A stretch of DNA of 33,829 nucleotides from an uncultured Collinsella sp. (GTDB lineage: Bacteria > Actinomycetota > Coriobacteriia > Coriobacteriales > Coriobacteriaceae): the NCBI GenBank assembly GCA_900754275.1, contig CAAECF010000047.1, positions 1 through 33,829 of the forward strand. The letters are read 5' to 3'. The position numbers and the translations under genes are program-made. Every line of letters starts with the position of its first letter. Positions within the stretch are counted from its first letter, which is position 1. Below, one piece after another: positions 15,966 through 25,476 of this stretch. The notes beneath the pieces are model-generated. The model saw only the letters and a list, made by a program, of their open reading frames with translations, did no database searches and was not told the DNA's origin.

Positions 15966-16004
15966 CAAAAGCGGCGGGAGGGTTATCGCACCCCGCCCAC
16001 CGCC
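15966..16004 (-). terminator. probable terminator of degV
   Basis: On the minus strand GGCGGTGGGCGGGGT and ACCCTCCCGCCGC pair around GCGATA with a small bulge, and TTTTGCG follows. It is about 30 bp after the degV stop codon. Confidence 0.55.
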
Positions 16005-16034
16005 GAGGCAATAGAAATCGATAGACTCCAGGCC

Positions 16035-16889
16035 TTACGCCTTAAGCGTGAGCACCGCGCCGAAGGCGGTCGGGCCGCAATGGCTCGAGATGACGCCGCC
16101 GACCTGAGTCCAGGTAATGTCCTTAAAGCCAAGATCGTGTGCATAGACTTCCATGTCGTCGCGCAGCTCCTCGGAAAGACCTACCGAATACGCCAGGCCA
16201 ATGTGCGAGTAGTCAATCTCGCCCTTGGCAACCATGTGATCAATAAAGGCGCGGGCGCACTTGAGCATAGAGCCGCGGAACTTCTTGGTTGCCACGAACT
16301 TGCCGCCCGTTACCTCAATGCAGGGCTTAATCTTGAGCAGATGGGCGCCCAGGAACGCGACGTTGGACAAGCGACCGCCCGCCTTAAGGAAGGCAAGGTC
16401 CGTAGGAACAAAGCCCAACAGCACGCGGTCCATGACGGAGTTCGCGAAGGCGAAGATCTCGTCGACGGTGGCATCGGGGTGAGCCTCGATGTATTTGGCG
16501 GTCTCGACGACAACAAGCGACTGGCCTACCGAGACAAAGCGCGTGTCCATGGAGAACACGTAGTCGCGCCCCTGGGCCGCAATCTTTGAGGACTGATGCG
16601 AACAGGTCGTGGCCTCGGAATATGCAAGATGCAAAATAGTCGCGTCGGGCTGCTCAGCGTGAATGCGGTCGTACACGTGAGCAAAATCCGCAGGCGCGCA
16701 GCCACTGGTCTTGGGCATCACGCCAAACTCATTGCAGCGCGAATAAATCTCGAGCGGATCGATCGAGCCGTCCTCGACGGTCTCGTCACCAATCGTGACA
16801 TGCATGGGCACGCGCACGATGCCGTAGCGCTCGCAGAGCTCCGGCGTCACATCCGACCCAGACTCGACCACGATTACGTACTTGCCCAT
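16035..16889 (-). CDS. DegV-family fatty-acid-binding protein
   Basis: This 284-residue cytoplasmic protein is of the DegV/FakB type. Such proteins bind a fatty acid; FakB members present it to the kinase FakA for phospholipid synthesis. It opens IVVESGSDVTPELCERYGI, has PKTSGCAPADFAHVYD, a serine-rich AYSEATTCSHQSSKIAA, DTRFVSVGQSLVV, LGFVPTDLAFLKAGGRLSNVAFLGAHLLKIKPCIEVTGGK, and ends SSHCGPTAFGAVLTL, which closely tracks the family fold. The ATG at 16889 has a poor ribosome binding site (TGGGTCGTGAT). A longer open frame to 17000 is GC-rich and lacks family residues. No FakA is visible nearby. Confidence 0.88.
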   Translation of the reverse strand: MGKYVIVVESGSDVTPELCERYGIVRVPMHVTIGDETVEDGSIDPLEIYSRCNEFGVMPKTSGCAPADFAHVYDRIHAEQPDATILHLAYSEATTCSHQSSKIAAQGRDYVFSMDTRFVSVGQSLVVVETAKYIEAHPDATVDEIFAFANSVMDRVLLGFVPTDLAFLKAGGRLSNVAFLGAHLLKIKPCIEVTGGKFVATKKFRGSMLKCARAFIDHMVAKGEIDYSHIGLAYSVGLSEELRDDMEVYAHDLGFKDITWTQVGGVISSHCGPTAFGAVLTLKA

Positions 16890-17165
16890 TAATATCACGA
16901 CCCATCTCGACATTGGCTTTTCAATACATGGCACGCACCGCCGCACTGTTGCACAACGGCGTCCAAGCGCCAAAGAGACGCCGCCCCTTGCACACAACAA
17001 AGGACAGCGTCTCCCTGGAAAACTCCGTGCTTATCTGAGATTCTACACGGTTTATTAAGGAGTGTTACTTATTCCGCAAACGGTAGCTATACGCGATGAA
17101 CGGTAGTTCGCTGCAGCAACTGCGACACATTCCGCCCAGCAAGTCCAATCGCGCTCCACACACGG
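16890..17165. other. degV upstream region with AACGGTAG repeats
   Basis: This 276-bp gap between scrB and degV has no gene. AACGGTAG occurs at 17080-17090 and again near 17099-17107 in the same orientation. A related 15-base word (AACTACCGTTCACCG) is found upstream of pfl at about 25758. The gap should hold the degV promoter and the end of the sucrose transcript, but no clear terminator is visible. Confidence 0.4.
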
Positions 17166-18608
17166 TTAATGCGCGAGGCGGTAGAAATCCATCGACGCCG
17201 CACCCTCGGCATGCAACCCCATCGCCGGAACCGCCGGCGAATAGGTACGGCTCGTAAGTGCCGCCTCGCCGCCATTTGCAAAAATCTCGACCATCGTAGT
17301 GTCCGAAAGCACGCGCAGGTCGCGAAGCTCGCTGAGCTCGATCGACCTCTGGTCGCGCCCATAGCCTTCGTCACCCATGTCGAGGGTAAGCATCCCGTCT
17401 GCATAGCGCACAAAGACACCCTTGCGGATTTCGAGCTCGATCACCTGGGCGCCCTCACAGGAAACCACAAGATCAAACAGGCGGCCCGGCTCCTCAACGG
17501 TTTCACCGCCTGTCGCGCAAACGCAGTCGCCGCGCATCCTCTCAATCTCGTGCACCGGCTGCTGACAGAGCTTACCATCGCGCATGCTCAGTTCTCTCGG
17601 CACCGTCAACGCGCACTGCCACCCGCGTGCCACCGTCGGGCTTTTTGCCGTCGCATCGGGGCAACCCGACCACCCGATCATCAAACGCCGACCCGCAGCA
17701 TCCTCAAAAGACTGCGGTGCGTAGAAATCAAAGCCGGCATCGACCATCGGGGGCATGCCCTGCCCGGCGATCTTAAAACTCGGCGCCTCCCAATCGGCCT
17801 CGATGGGAAACCACACGCACTGGTGCGGATTGCGGTAACGCCATCCATCGGCGGACACACCCTGCGGACAGCAAACGAGAATAAGCTCACCATCGAGCTC
17901 AAACAGATCGGGGCACTCCCACATAAAGCCAAACTTCTCGCCCAACTCAATGCGCGTCGCATAGCTCCAGTCCTCTAGATCGCTCGAGGTATAGACAAGC
18001 ACGCAGCCGCGGTCGTCTTTCGTACGAGCGCCCAGAACCATGTAGTAGATACCATCGTGTTCAAGGATTTTGGGATCACGCACGTGCGTACCGATATCGT
18101 CGGGGTAATCGACCGGCCCAACAGCTATGCGCTTCTCGCCCAATTCGTCGGGGTTCTCGGCAACCACATGAATCTGGTTTTGCTCACGGCCCGTCAACAC
18201 GTAGTCGTAATCATCGCGGTCAAAATGCTTGACGTTGCCGGTATAGAAGTAGTGAATCTTGCCGTCGTGTACAAAGGCAGAACCAGAATACGCTCCGCTC
18301 GAATCCAAATCGGAATCGGGGAACAGCACAGGGCCGCGATTCTCGTACGTCACAAAATCCTTTGTTGTCAGATGATTCCAAATCACTGGACCGCCATGCG
18401 CAGCATCGAATGGATCGTATTGGTGATAGATGTGATACGTATCACCGATCTGCACCAAACCGTTGGGGTCGTTGAGCCAGCCAAGCTCAGGCTCCACATG
18501 GAACAGGAGCCTATCGGGGTCGGACGCGATGCGACCCGCCGTCTCATCCTGTCCGGCACGCCACTGCTCATAGTCCGCGCGTGTCACCTTATTTTTTTGA
18601 TTAAACAT
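17166..18608 (-). CDS. scrB: sucrose-6-phosphate hydrolase (GH32)
   Basis: This 480-residue cytoplasmic glycoside hydrolase splits the sucrose 6-phosphate delivered by the PTS into glucose 6-phosphate and fructose. The GH32 signatures are complete: WLNDPNGL with the nucleophile Asp, then GSAFV, HVRDPKI (transition-state Asp) and MWECPDLFEL with the acid/base Glu of the EC motif. The C-terminal beta-sandwich is present (VEIFANGGEAALTSRTY). The start at 18608 (MFNQKNK) has only a weak GAAAG upstream. It lies just downstream of the PTS gene, separated by a perfect sense-strand hairpin. Confidence 0.93.
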   Translation of the reverse strand: MFNQKNKVTRADYEQWRAGQDETAGRIASDPDRLLFHVEPELGWLNDPNGLVQIGDTYHIYHQYDPFDAAHGGPVIWNHLTTKDFVTYENRGPVLFPDSDLDSSGAYSGSAFVHDGKIHYFYTGNVKHFDRDDYDYVLTGREQNQIHVVAENPDELGEKRIAVGPVDYPDDIGTHVRDPKILEHDGIYYMVLGARTKDDRGCVLVYTSSDLEDWSYATRIELGEKFGFMWECPDLFELDGELILVCCPQGVSADGWRYRNPHQCVWFPIEADWEAPSFKIAGQGMPPMVDAGFDFYAPQSFEDAAGRRLMIGWSGCPDATAKSPTVARGWQCALTVPRELSMRDGKLCQQPVHEIERMRGDCVCATGGETVEEPGRLFDLVVSCEGAQVIELEIRKGVFVRYADGMLTLDMGDEGYGRDQRSIELSELRDLRVLSDTTMVEIFANGGEAALTSRTYSPAVPAMGLHAEGAASMDFYRLAH

Positions 18609-18630
18609 CGCCGTTGACTTTCTCGTCTAT

Positions 18631-18672
18631 GGGGAAGGACGCTCGACTCACACGAGTCGAACGCCCTTCCCC
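18631..18672 (-). repeat. 19-bp intra-operon hairpin between PTS and scrB
   Basis: Arms 18631-18649 and 18654-18672 pair around an ACAC loop (GTGT on the sense strand). The two non-identical positions form G-U pairs only on the minus strand, the sense strand of the operon, so selection seems to act on the transcript. No U-tract follows, so mRNA processing or stabilisation is likelier than termination. Confidence 0.65.
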
Positions 18673-18709
18673 AAATGGACTTATCCTCAGATTACGCTGA
18701 ACGGCTCAA

Positions 18710-20161
18710 CTAGAAGCTGACATCGAAGCCAGCACCAGCGCCCTCTTCATCAGTGGTCGGCACGCCCTTTGCCTTGTTGTAGGCAAAGATCAAGACGATC
18801 GGCACGATAAAGGCGATGAGATTGCCAGCCACATACCACACGAACGTCTCGGGCGTGACGATGAGCAGGCCAAGCACGCCGGTCAGACCCTGACCGATGG
18901 CGCGCACCTCAAAGAGCTTCACGAAGGCACCGCCGCAGCCTGCACCGATGCAAGCGCAGATGAACGGGATGATCGAGTAGCGCATGTTTGCAGCAAAGAT
19001 TGCGGGCTCGGAGATACCGACCAGCGTCGGGATAAAGGACGACATGCAGATGTTGCGCTCTTTGGAATGCTTCTTGTGAATGAGGTACATGCCGATGGCG
19101 CCACCGCCCTGGGCGATGATGGAAACCGACCAGATTGCCTGGATGTAGTTGAAGCCAGTCGTGGCAACGAGGTTGGCCTCAATACCCTGGATGAACTGAT
19201 GCGTACCGGTAACGACGAGCGGCTGCAGGAACGCGGCAAAGACAAAGGCGCCAAAGACGCCCATCCTGTTGTACAGGACATCGATTACGCCAGCGAGGAC
19301 GTCGCCGATCAGGTTGCCGAGCGGGCCGAACACGGTGAACAGGGCAACGTTAGCAAGAATCAGGGTAACGGTCGGGACAAAGACAAACGAGACGACCTCG
19401 GGGATGTACTTCTGGGCAATCTTTTCGACCTTGGCCATAAACCAGGCAGTCAGGATTGCAGGGAACACGCCGCCCTGGAAAGCAACCATGGGGATGGAGA
19501 GCGGACCAAAGTTCCAGTACTCAGCACCCGACGGATCCATAACGAACGCGTTACGGTTCATAAGGCTCGGGTGAACCATGACGATACCGACGAGGATGCC
19601 CAGAATCGGGTTACCGCCAAAACGCTTCACCGCGCTGTACATAACCAGGACAGGCAGGTAGTCAAACGTGGTGGCGATAATGGCAAAGAAGCTTGCGAGG
19701 TTCTTGAGGAACTCGCTGTGGTCGGCAAGGCTGCCCTCCATGCCAAAGAGGCCGTTGGCAACGATCAGCGACTTAAGGCCGATGATGATAGCAGCGCCGA
19801 CGAAAGCGGGAATGATGGGGATAAAGATATCCGAGAATACCTTGAGGACCGAGAAGAACTTGCCCTTCTTGTCCGCCTCGGCGCCCTTGACCTCGGAAGC
19901 GCTGATCTCCTTAACGCCCGTCAGAGCCATAAACTCATCGTAGACCTTGTTGACGGTACCGGTACCGAAGATGATCATGAGCTGGCCGCTGTTGTACAGC
20001 ACGCCCTTGACGCCATCGATGTTCTCGAGCTCGGCCTTGTTGTACTTGCTCGTATCCTTGAGCACCAGACGCAGACGCGTAACGCAATGCGTGGCGCCCT
20101 CGATGTTCTCCAGACCGCCGACGTTATCGACGACTTGCTGAGACACTACTTTGTAGTCCAT
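18710..20161 (-). CDS. scrA: PTS sucrose-type EIIBC transporter
   Basis: This 483-residue permease imports and phosphorylates a sugar, most likely sucrose given its neighbours. The N-terminal IIB domain carries the phospho-cysteine C26 in NIEGATHCVTRLRLVL. A linker leads to a IIC domain with about ten membrane segments (for example FIPIIPAFVGAAIIIGLKSL) and the family motifs GTHQFIQGIEANL and PTLVGISEPAIFAANMRY. There is no fused IIA domain, so it must borrow a IIA-Glc protein from elsewhere. The ATG at 20161 follows GAGAGGAAC. The upstream gap holds a palindromic AAAACGTTTT operator. Other alpha- or beta-glucosides cannot be excluded. Confidence 0.9.
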   Translation of the reverse strand: MDYKVVSQQVVDNVGGLENIEGATHCVTRLRLVLKDTSKYNKAELENIDGVKGVLYNSGQLMIIFGTGTVNKVYDEFMALTGVKEISASEVKGAEADKKGKFFSVLKVFSDIFIPIIPAFVGAAIIIGLKSLIVANGLFGMEGSLADHSEFLKNLASFFAIIATTFDYLPVLVMYSAVKRFGGNPILGILVGIVMVHPSLMNRNAFVMDPSGAEYWNFGPLSIPMVAFQGGVFPAILTAWFMAKVEKIAQKYIPEVVSFVFVPTVTLILANVALFTVFGPLGNLIGDVLAGVIDVLYNRMGVFGAFVFAAFLQPLVVTGTHQFIQGIEANLVATTGFNYIQAIWSVSIIAQGGGAIGMYLIHKKHSKERNICMSSFIPTLVGISEPAIFAANMRYSIIPFICACIGAGCGGAFVKLFEVRAIGQGLTGVLGLLIVTPETFVWYVAGNLIAFIVPIVLIFAYNKAKGVPTTDEEGAGAGFDVSF

Positions 20162-20186
20162 GTTCCTCTCCATTCCCTTACGAAAT

Positions 20187-20203
20187 CATAAAACGTTTTG
20201 ATG
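20187..20203. promoter_or_regulatory. LacI-type operator before the PTS gene
   Basis: CATAAAACGTTTTGATG is a palindrome centred on CG between the GH32-like stop and the PTS start. It shares the AAACG core with sites at 21637, 21654, 21703 and 22804, so the linked LacI regulator probably binds it. Confidence 0.6.
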
Positions 20204-20206
20204 CCA

Positions 20207-21589
20207 TTACAGAGACGCGATCGTTGCATTTGCGCACTTGAGCGTACCGTCGGTGACCGTCAGTGCCACACCCTGGCCCTGCTTATTGCAGAAGCGCGCG
20301 TTAAGCGCAACATCATCGACAAAGATGGTCGCGATATCGTCGTCAACGACCAGGCGCACATGATGAGTGCCCTCGCCCTTAAAGAACAACGGACGCTCGA
20401 GGCCCATGTTGTTGACCTGGAACCACGGATACTGGGGGGCCGCCGTAAACTCGAGCTTGCCCTCACGCAGGTTGGCGCGGAACTCATAGGCAAGACCGGA
20501 CTCGGCGTCCTCGGCAAGCTTCACCGAGAAGCCGGCAGCGTCACCGGCGAGCTCGATGTCGGCATCGAGCATATAGGTGGAACCGGCATCCGCGGCGAGC
20601 ACCTGCTCGACCTTGCCCGACTCGCAGGAAAGCTCAAAGGCCTCGACTGCCTTAGCCTCGCCAAAGGCGCCAAGCATGCTGTCAGGGAGCTTGGTGCCGA
20701 GCGTTCCGTCGGCACGCTGAACGATCTCGAGAGGCATAAAGGTGCCACCCCACAGGTAAGAGCTGGGGTCGCCGCCCTCGTCACGCGTAGGAACCCAACC
20801 AAAGAGAACGCGGCGCTCGCCATCAAATGCGGTACGCGCGGCATAGTACGCGCGGCCATCGAAGGAATCGTCCGCAGGAGTGATCCAAGGACCGTTGATA
20901 GAGCGAGACATGCGGTAACGGGTCTTGTTGCCATCACTGTACTCGGAGAACACCAGATACCACCAGTCGCCCATCTTAAAGAGATCAGGCATTTCGAACA
21001 TGGTGTACAGGCCCGGATTCCACCAGTCGCCCTGGAACTCCCAGGTATCCAGGTCCTTGGAGGTGAACTTGACCAGACGACCGGTCATCAGACGCTTGTC
21101 CTCGCCCACACGCGTGCCGAGGATGAGCATGTACTCTTCGTTCTCCTCATCCCAAAGCACAAAGGGATCGCGCCAGTTGCGGTCATCGTAACCCTCCTGG
21201 GGCGGAAGCAGCGTCTCGGCGATGTTCTTCTCCCACTTGACGGCGTCGTCACTCGTTGCGTGAAGAAGAACCTGCTTCATCAAGCGTGCCTTGACCTTAT
21301 CGCGATTGCAACCAGTGTAGAGCGCATGGTACTTGTCGCCCACCTTAAACACCGTGCCGGCATAAACATACTGGTCGACTTCCTCGTCGCCGCCACGCTC
21401 AAGGCTCTCGCCAAAGTCTTTGTAATTGACGAAGTCCTTGGTTGTCGCGAGTGCCCAGCCAAACGGCTCTCCGAAAGGTCCGGGGTTTCGCGTGTCACGC
21501 TGATGATAGAGATAGAACGTGCCGTCCTCGCCGTACGGCATGATGTCGCCTACCCAAATTCCCTCAGGCTGGTAATACACCTTGTGCAT
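20207..21589 (-). CDS. atypical GH32-like beta-fructosidase
   Basis: This 460-residue protein has the five-bladed GH32 layout plus a C-terminal sandwich but departs from the classical motifs. Instead of WxNDPNG it starts VYYQPEGIWVGDIMPYGEDGTFYLYHQRD, where D of GD-x-MP is the probable nucleophile. The RDP motif is intact (NWRDPFVLWD). The EC motif reads FEMPDLF, keeping Glu but with Met in place of Cys. The C-terminal VRLVVDDDIATIFVDDVALNARF matches GH32 tails. There is no signal peptide, so it should act on imported sugar. The ATG follows AAAGGAAG. It lies between lacI and the PTS gene behind two tandem operators. The substrate may be a fructoside other than sucrose phosphate. Confidence 0.75.
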   Translation of the reverse strand: MHKVYYQPEGIWVGDIMPYGEDGTFYLYHQRDTRNPGPFGEPFGWALATTKDFVNYKDFGESLERGGDEEVDQYVYAGTVFKVGDKYHALYTGCNRDKVKARLMKQVLLHATSDDAVKWEKNIAETLLPPQEGYDDRNWRDPFVLWDEENEEYMLILGTRVGEDKRLMTGRLVKFTSKDLDTWEFQGDWWNPGLYTMFEMPDLFKMGDWWYLVFSEYSDGNKTRYRMSRSINGPWITPADDSFDGRAYYAARTAFDGERRVLFGWVPTRDEGGDPSSYLWGGTFMPLEIVQRADGTLGTKLPDSMLGAFGEAKAVEAFELSCESGKVEQVLAADAGSTYMLDADIELAGDAAGFSVKLAEDAESGLAYEFRANLREGKLEFTAAPQYPWFQVNNMGLERPLFFKGEGTHHVRLVVDDDIATIFVDDVALNARFCNKQGQGVALTVTDGTLKCANATIASL

Positions 21590-21632
21590 CCGAGACTTCC
21601 TTTCTCACGAGATACTAACTCGGTACAACTGC

Positions 21633-21661
21633 AAGATATGTCAATCGTTTTCATATGTCAA
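21633..21661 (-). promoter_or_regulatory. promoter of the sucrose operon
   Basis: On the minus strand TTGACA (21656-21661) and TATCTT (21633-21638) are separated by exactly 17 bases. Both lie within or at the edge of two tandem operators, so repressor binding would block RNA polymerase. The leader to the ATG at 21589 would be about 40 nt. Confidence 0.6.
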
Positions 21662-21670
21662 ACGTTTTCA
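21637..21670. promoter_or_regulatory. two head-to-tail LacI-type operators
   Basis: TATGTCAATCGTTTTCA (21637-21653) is followed without a gap by TATGTCAAACGTTTTCA (21654-21670); the copies differ at one base. Each is a 17-bp imperfect palindrome around CG, typical of LacI-family sites, and they overlap the promoter core of the sucrose operon. Confidence 0.7.
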
Positions 21671-21702
21671 CACCAATACGTCTTTTCGCAGTTCCAGTCG
21701 TC

Positions 21703-21719
21703 GGCAAACGGTTGACATA
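21703..21719. promoter_or_regulatory. third, inverted operator-like site
   Basis: GGCAAACGGTTGACATA resembles the reverse complement of the tandem sites at 21637-21670. It lies 33 bp further upstream, between the tandem sites and the lacI stop, and could support looping. It is a weaker match. Confidence 0.4.
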
Positions 21720-21773
21720 TGCCGGCGAACGGTCATCAGAGGTGTTTGAGGAATTCTTTTGGCACGGGATGAA

Positions 21774-22784
21774 CTACGCGGTTTTACCCTCAATGAGTTC
21801 AACGGGGAGCTTGATATTCGATTCGGGCTTTTCGCCGTTAATAAGAGCAATGATGGATTGCGCCGCGAGCTCTCCGATGCGATCGATATCTTGGCGAACG
21901 GTTGTTAAGTCAGGCATAAACGTCATAGTGCGGCGGGCACCATCCGCGCCCACGACCTTAATATCGCCCGGAGCGCTCAAGCCGCGCTGCTTCATCACGT
22001 TAAGACAGATAGCCGCCATCGTGTCGTCTCCCGCAAAGATGCCGTCAATATCGGGGTTCTCATCGAGGATCTTCGCAACGACCGCGCTCTTTTCGTCGTC
22101 GGGCTTAACGAACTCGACCTCACGGACAAGCGCGGGCAAACCGGCCTGCTCAACAACATCGAGGTAGGCATCGGTACGCTTATTGGCAGGCATGCGCATG
22201 CGGCTATTGCTGCGCAGGCACAGGATGCGCGAACACCCGTCATCGATCAGGCGACGCGTGGCAAGTTCGCCGATACTATAGCTGTCGCTCGCAATCTGAA
22301 CAGAGGCCTCGCCAAGGTCGCAGTCGATACCAACCAGACTCAAACCCATCTCGGCATACGCCTCGGCACCGATATTAAGCGAGTTGACGATGACGCCATC
22401 AACCATATTGCGTCGAAGCATGTCGATATAAGAGCGCTCAAGCTCGGGTCGATTGGCGCTATTGCACAGCAGCATCTTAAAACCGTTTTCGGCCAGGGTA
22501 TGCTCAATGACTTGAACCACTTGGGCATGAAACGGACTGCTGACATAGGGGACGATCATACCGATAAGATTCAGGCGACCGTTGAGCATGGCACGGGCGA
22601 TATCGTTGGGCGTATAGTTGATGCGCTTCATCGCGGCATGGACCTTATCGCGGGTCTCTTGGCTAATATAGCCGCGATTATTAAGCACGCGAGATACCGT
22701 AGTAGGCGAAACCCCCGCCACCGCCGCAACTTCCTTGATGCCAGGCTTAGCCGTATCCTTAGAACGAGCACTCTCGCGAGCCAT
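21774..22784 (-). CDS. LacI-family regulator of the sucrose cluster
   Basis: This 336-residue DNA-binding repressor has an N-terminal helix-turn-helix GIKEVAAVAGVSPTTVSRVLNNRGYISQETRDKV and the hinge-helix region YTPNDIARAMLNGRLNLIGMIVP. The periplasmic-binding-protein-like effector domain includes GVIVNSLN, ATRRLIDDGCSRILCL, DGIFAGDDTMAAICLNVMKQRG and KVVGADG. The ATG at 22784 is preceded by GGGGGAGG. It is upstream of, and co-oriented with, the genes it probably controls. An operator-like site just before its own start suggests autoregulation. It is ScrR-like by context; the effector is not identifiable from sequence alone. Confidence 0.9.
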   Translation of the reverse strand: MARESARSKDTAKPGIKEVAAVAGVSPTTVSRVLNNRGYISQETRDKVHAAMKRINYTPNDIARAMLNGRLNLIGMIVPYVSSPFHAQVVQVIEHTLAENGFKMLLCNSANRPELERSYIDMLRRNMVDGVIVNSLNIGAEAYAEMGLSLVGIDCDLGEASVQIASDSYSIGELATRRLIDDGCSRILCLRSNSRMRMPANKRTDAYLDVVEQAGLPALVREVEFVKPDDEKSAVVAKILDENPDIDGIFAGDDTMAAICLNVMKQRGLSAPGDIKVVGADGARRTMTFMPDLTTVRQDIDRIGELAAQSIIALINGEKPESNIKLPVELIEGKTA

Positions 22785-22803
22785 AGCACCCTCCCCCATC
22801 AAC

Positions 22804-22820
22804 ATGTCATACGTTTACAT
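22804..22820. promoter_or_regulatory. operator-like site upstream of lacI
   Basis: ATGTCATACGTTTACAT shares the ATGTCA-N-ACGTTT pattern of the sites before the GH32-like gene. It is 20 bp upstream of the chosen lacI start, consistent with autoregulation. Confidence 0.5.
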
Positions 22821-22908
22821 ACGAACAAAGCATACCCCAACAAGAGCGGGAAGACGGTAACAGTACAAGTAAGTAAACGACTCATCCAAATAATTAGGAG
22901 AGTTCCGC

Positions 22909-23091
22909 CTAAAGGGTGACTCCAAAGGACCCCACATGGCCGGTTTTGGGTTATTTTCCAAAACATCCCGCAGGACGCAAAGAGGCTCCGCCGCGCAACG
23001 CGCGCAGCGGAGCCTCTTTGCATGTCCGAGGACGTTTTGGGAAATAACCCAAAACCGGCCCCAGTAATCCTACAGGAGTTGAACCCTTTAG
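22909..23091 (+). repeat. structured palindrome B (conserved-loop family)
   Basis: Outer arms CTAAAGGGT/ACCCTTTAG (22909-22917/23083-23091) and CTCC/GGAG enclose a 27-bp stem (22938-22964/23034-23060, one T/G wobble). The conserved loop is ATCCCGCA (22965-22972) opposite GAGGAC (23028-23033), then helix GGAC/GTCC, AT bulge (23022-23023), a perfect 15-bp stem (22977-22991/23007-23021) and an apex CGCGC-AAC-GCGCG. The outermost arm includes the stop codon of the glycyl-radical gene, just as palindrome C includes that of thrB. Confidence 0.87.
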
Positions 23092-23339
23092 AACTTGTCG
23101 TGGAAGGTACGCGAAATGACCTCGTCCTGCTGCTCCTTGGTGAGCGTGTGGAAGTTCACGGCATAGCCGGAAACGCGGATGGTCAGCTGCGGGTACTTCT
23201 CGGGGTGAGCCTGAGCGTCGAGCAACGTCTCACGGTTGAAGACGTTGATGTTCAGGTGGTGGCCACCCTTCTCGGCGTAAGCGTCGAGCATGTGGACCAG
23301 GTTATCGGCCTGAGTCTCGGAAACTTCAGAAACCTTCAT
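23088..23339 (-). CDS. stand-alone glycyl-radical domain of pyruvate formate-lyase
   Basis: This 83-residue protein corresponds to the C-terminal end of pyruvate formate-lyase. It contains the glycyl-radical motif TIRVSGYAV with G58 as the radical site, preceded by GGHHLNINVFNRETLLDAQAHPEKYPQL and followed by FHTLTKEQQDEVISRTF, all as in full-length PflB. It complements the upstream 683-residue gene, which stops just before this segment. The ATG at 23339 has a strong GAAGGAGA site. It resembles GrcA/YfiD but is shorter (GrcA is about 127 residues) and has no full-length partner here, so it is probably an essential subunit rather than a repair spare. Confidence 0.9.
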   Translation of the reverse strand: MKVSEVSETQADNLVHMLDAYAEKGGHHLNINVFNRETLLDAQAHPEKYPQLTIRVSGYAVNFHTLTKEQQDEVISRTFHDKF

Positions 23340-23362
23340 AATGTGTCTCCTTCGATTAATAG

Positions 23363-23382
23363 GCGCCGGCCGAAACCGGCGC
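23363..23382 (-). repeat. GC hairpin before the glycyl-radical gene
   Basis: GCGCCGG and CCGGCGC form a 7-bp stem with a 6-base loop in the 85-bp gap between the two pyruvate formate-lyase genes. It lies 13 bp upstream of the GAAGGAG site. There is no U-tract, so it may protect or delimit the downstream mRNA rather than terminate. Confidence 0.55.
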
Positions 23383-23400
23383 GCTAATCAGTAATCGTTA

Positions 23401-23421
23401 TTGTTAGTATAGCACTAACAA
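23401..23421 (-). repeat. AT-rich hairpin after the pfl body gene
   Basis: TTGTTAG and CTAACAA form a 7-bp stem with a 7-base loop immediately after the stop codon of the large subunit. Together with the hairpin at 23363 it fills the gap between the two genes. Confidence 0.5.
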
Positions 23422-23424
23422 TAG

Positions 23425-25476
<2,052 letters not shown>

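Noticed and set aside
23340..23424. Programmed frameshift or sequencing error joining the two pyruvate formate-lyase parts
   Set aside because: The parts are separated by 85 bp with hairpins, and the second has its own strong ribosome binding site, so a single-base error cannot join them.
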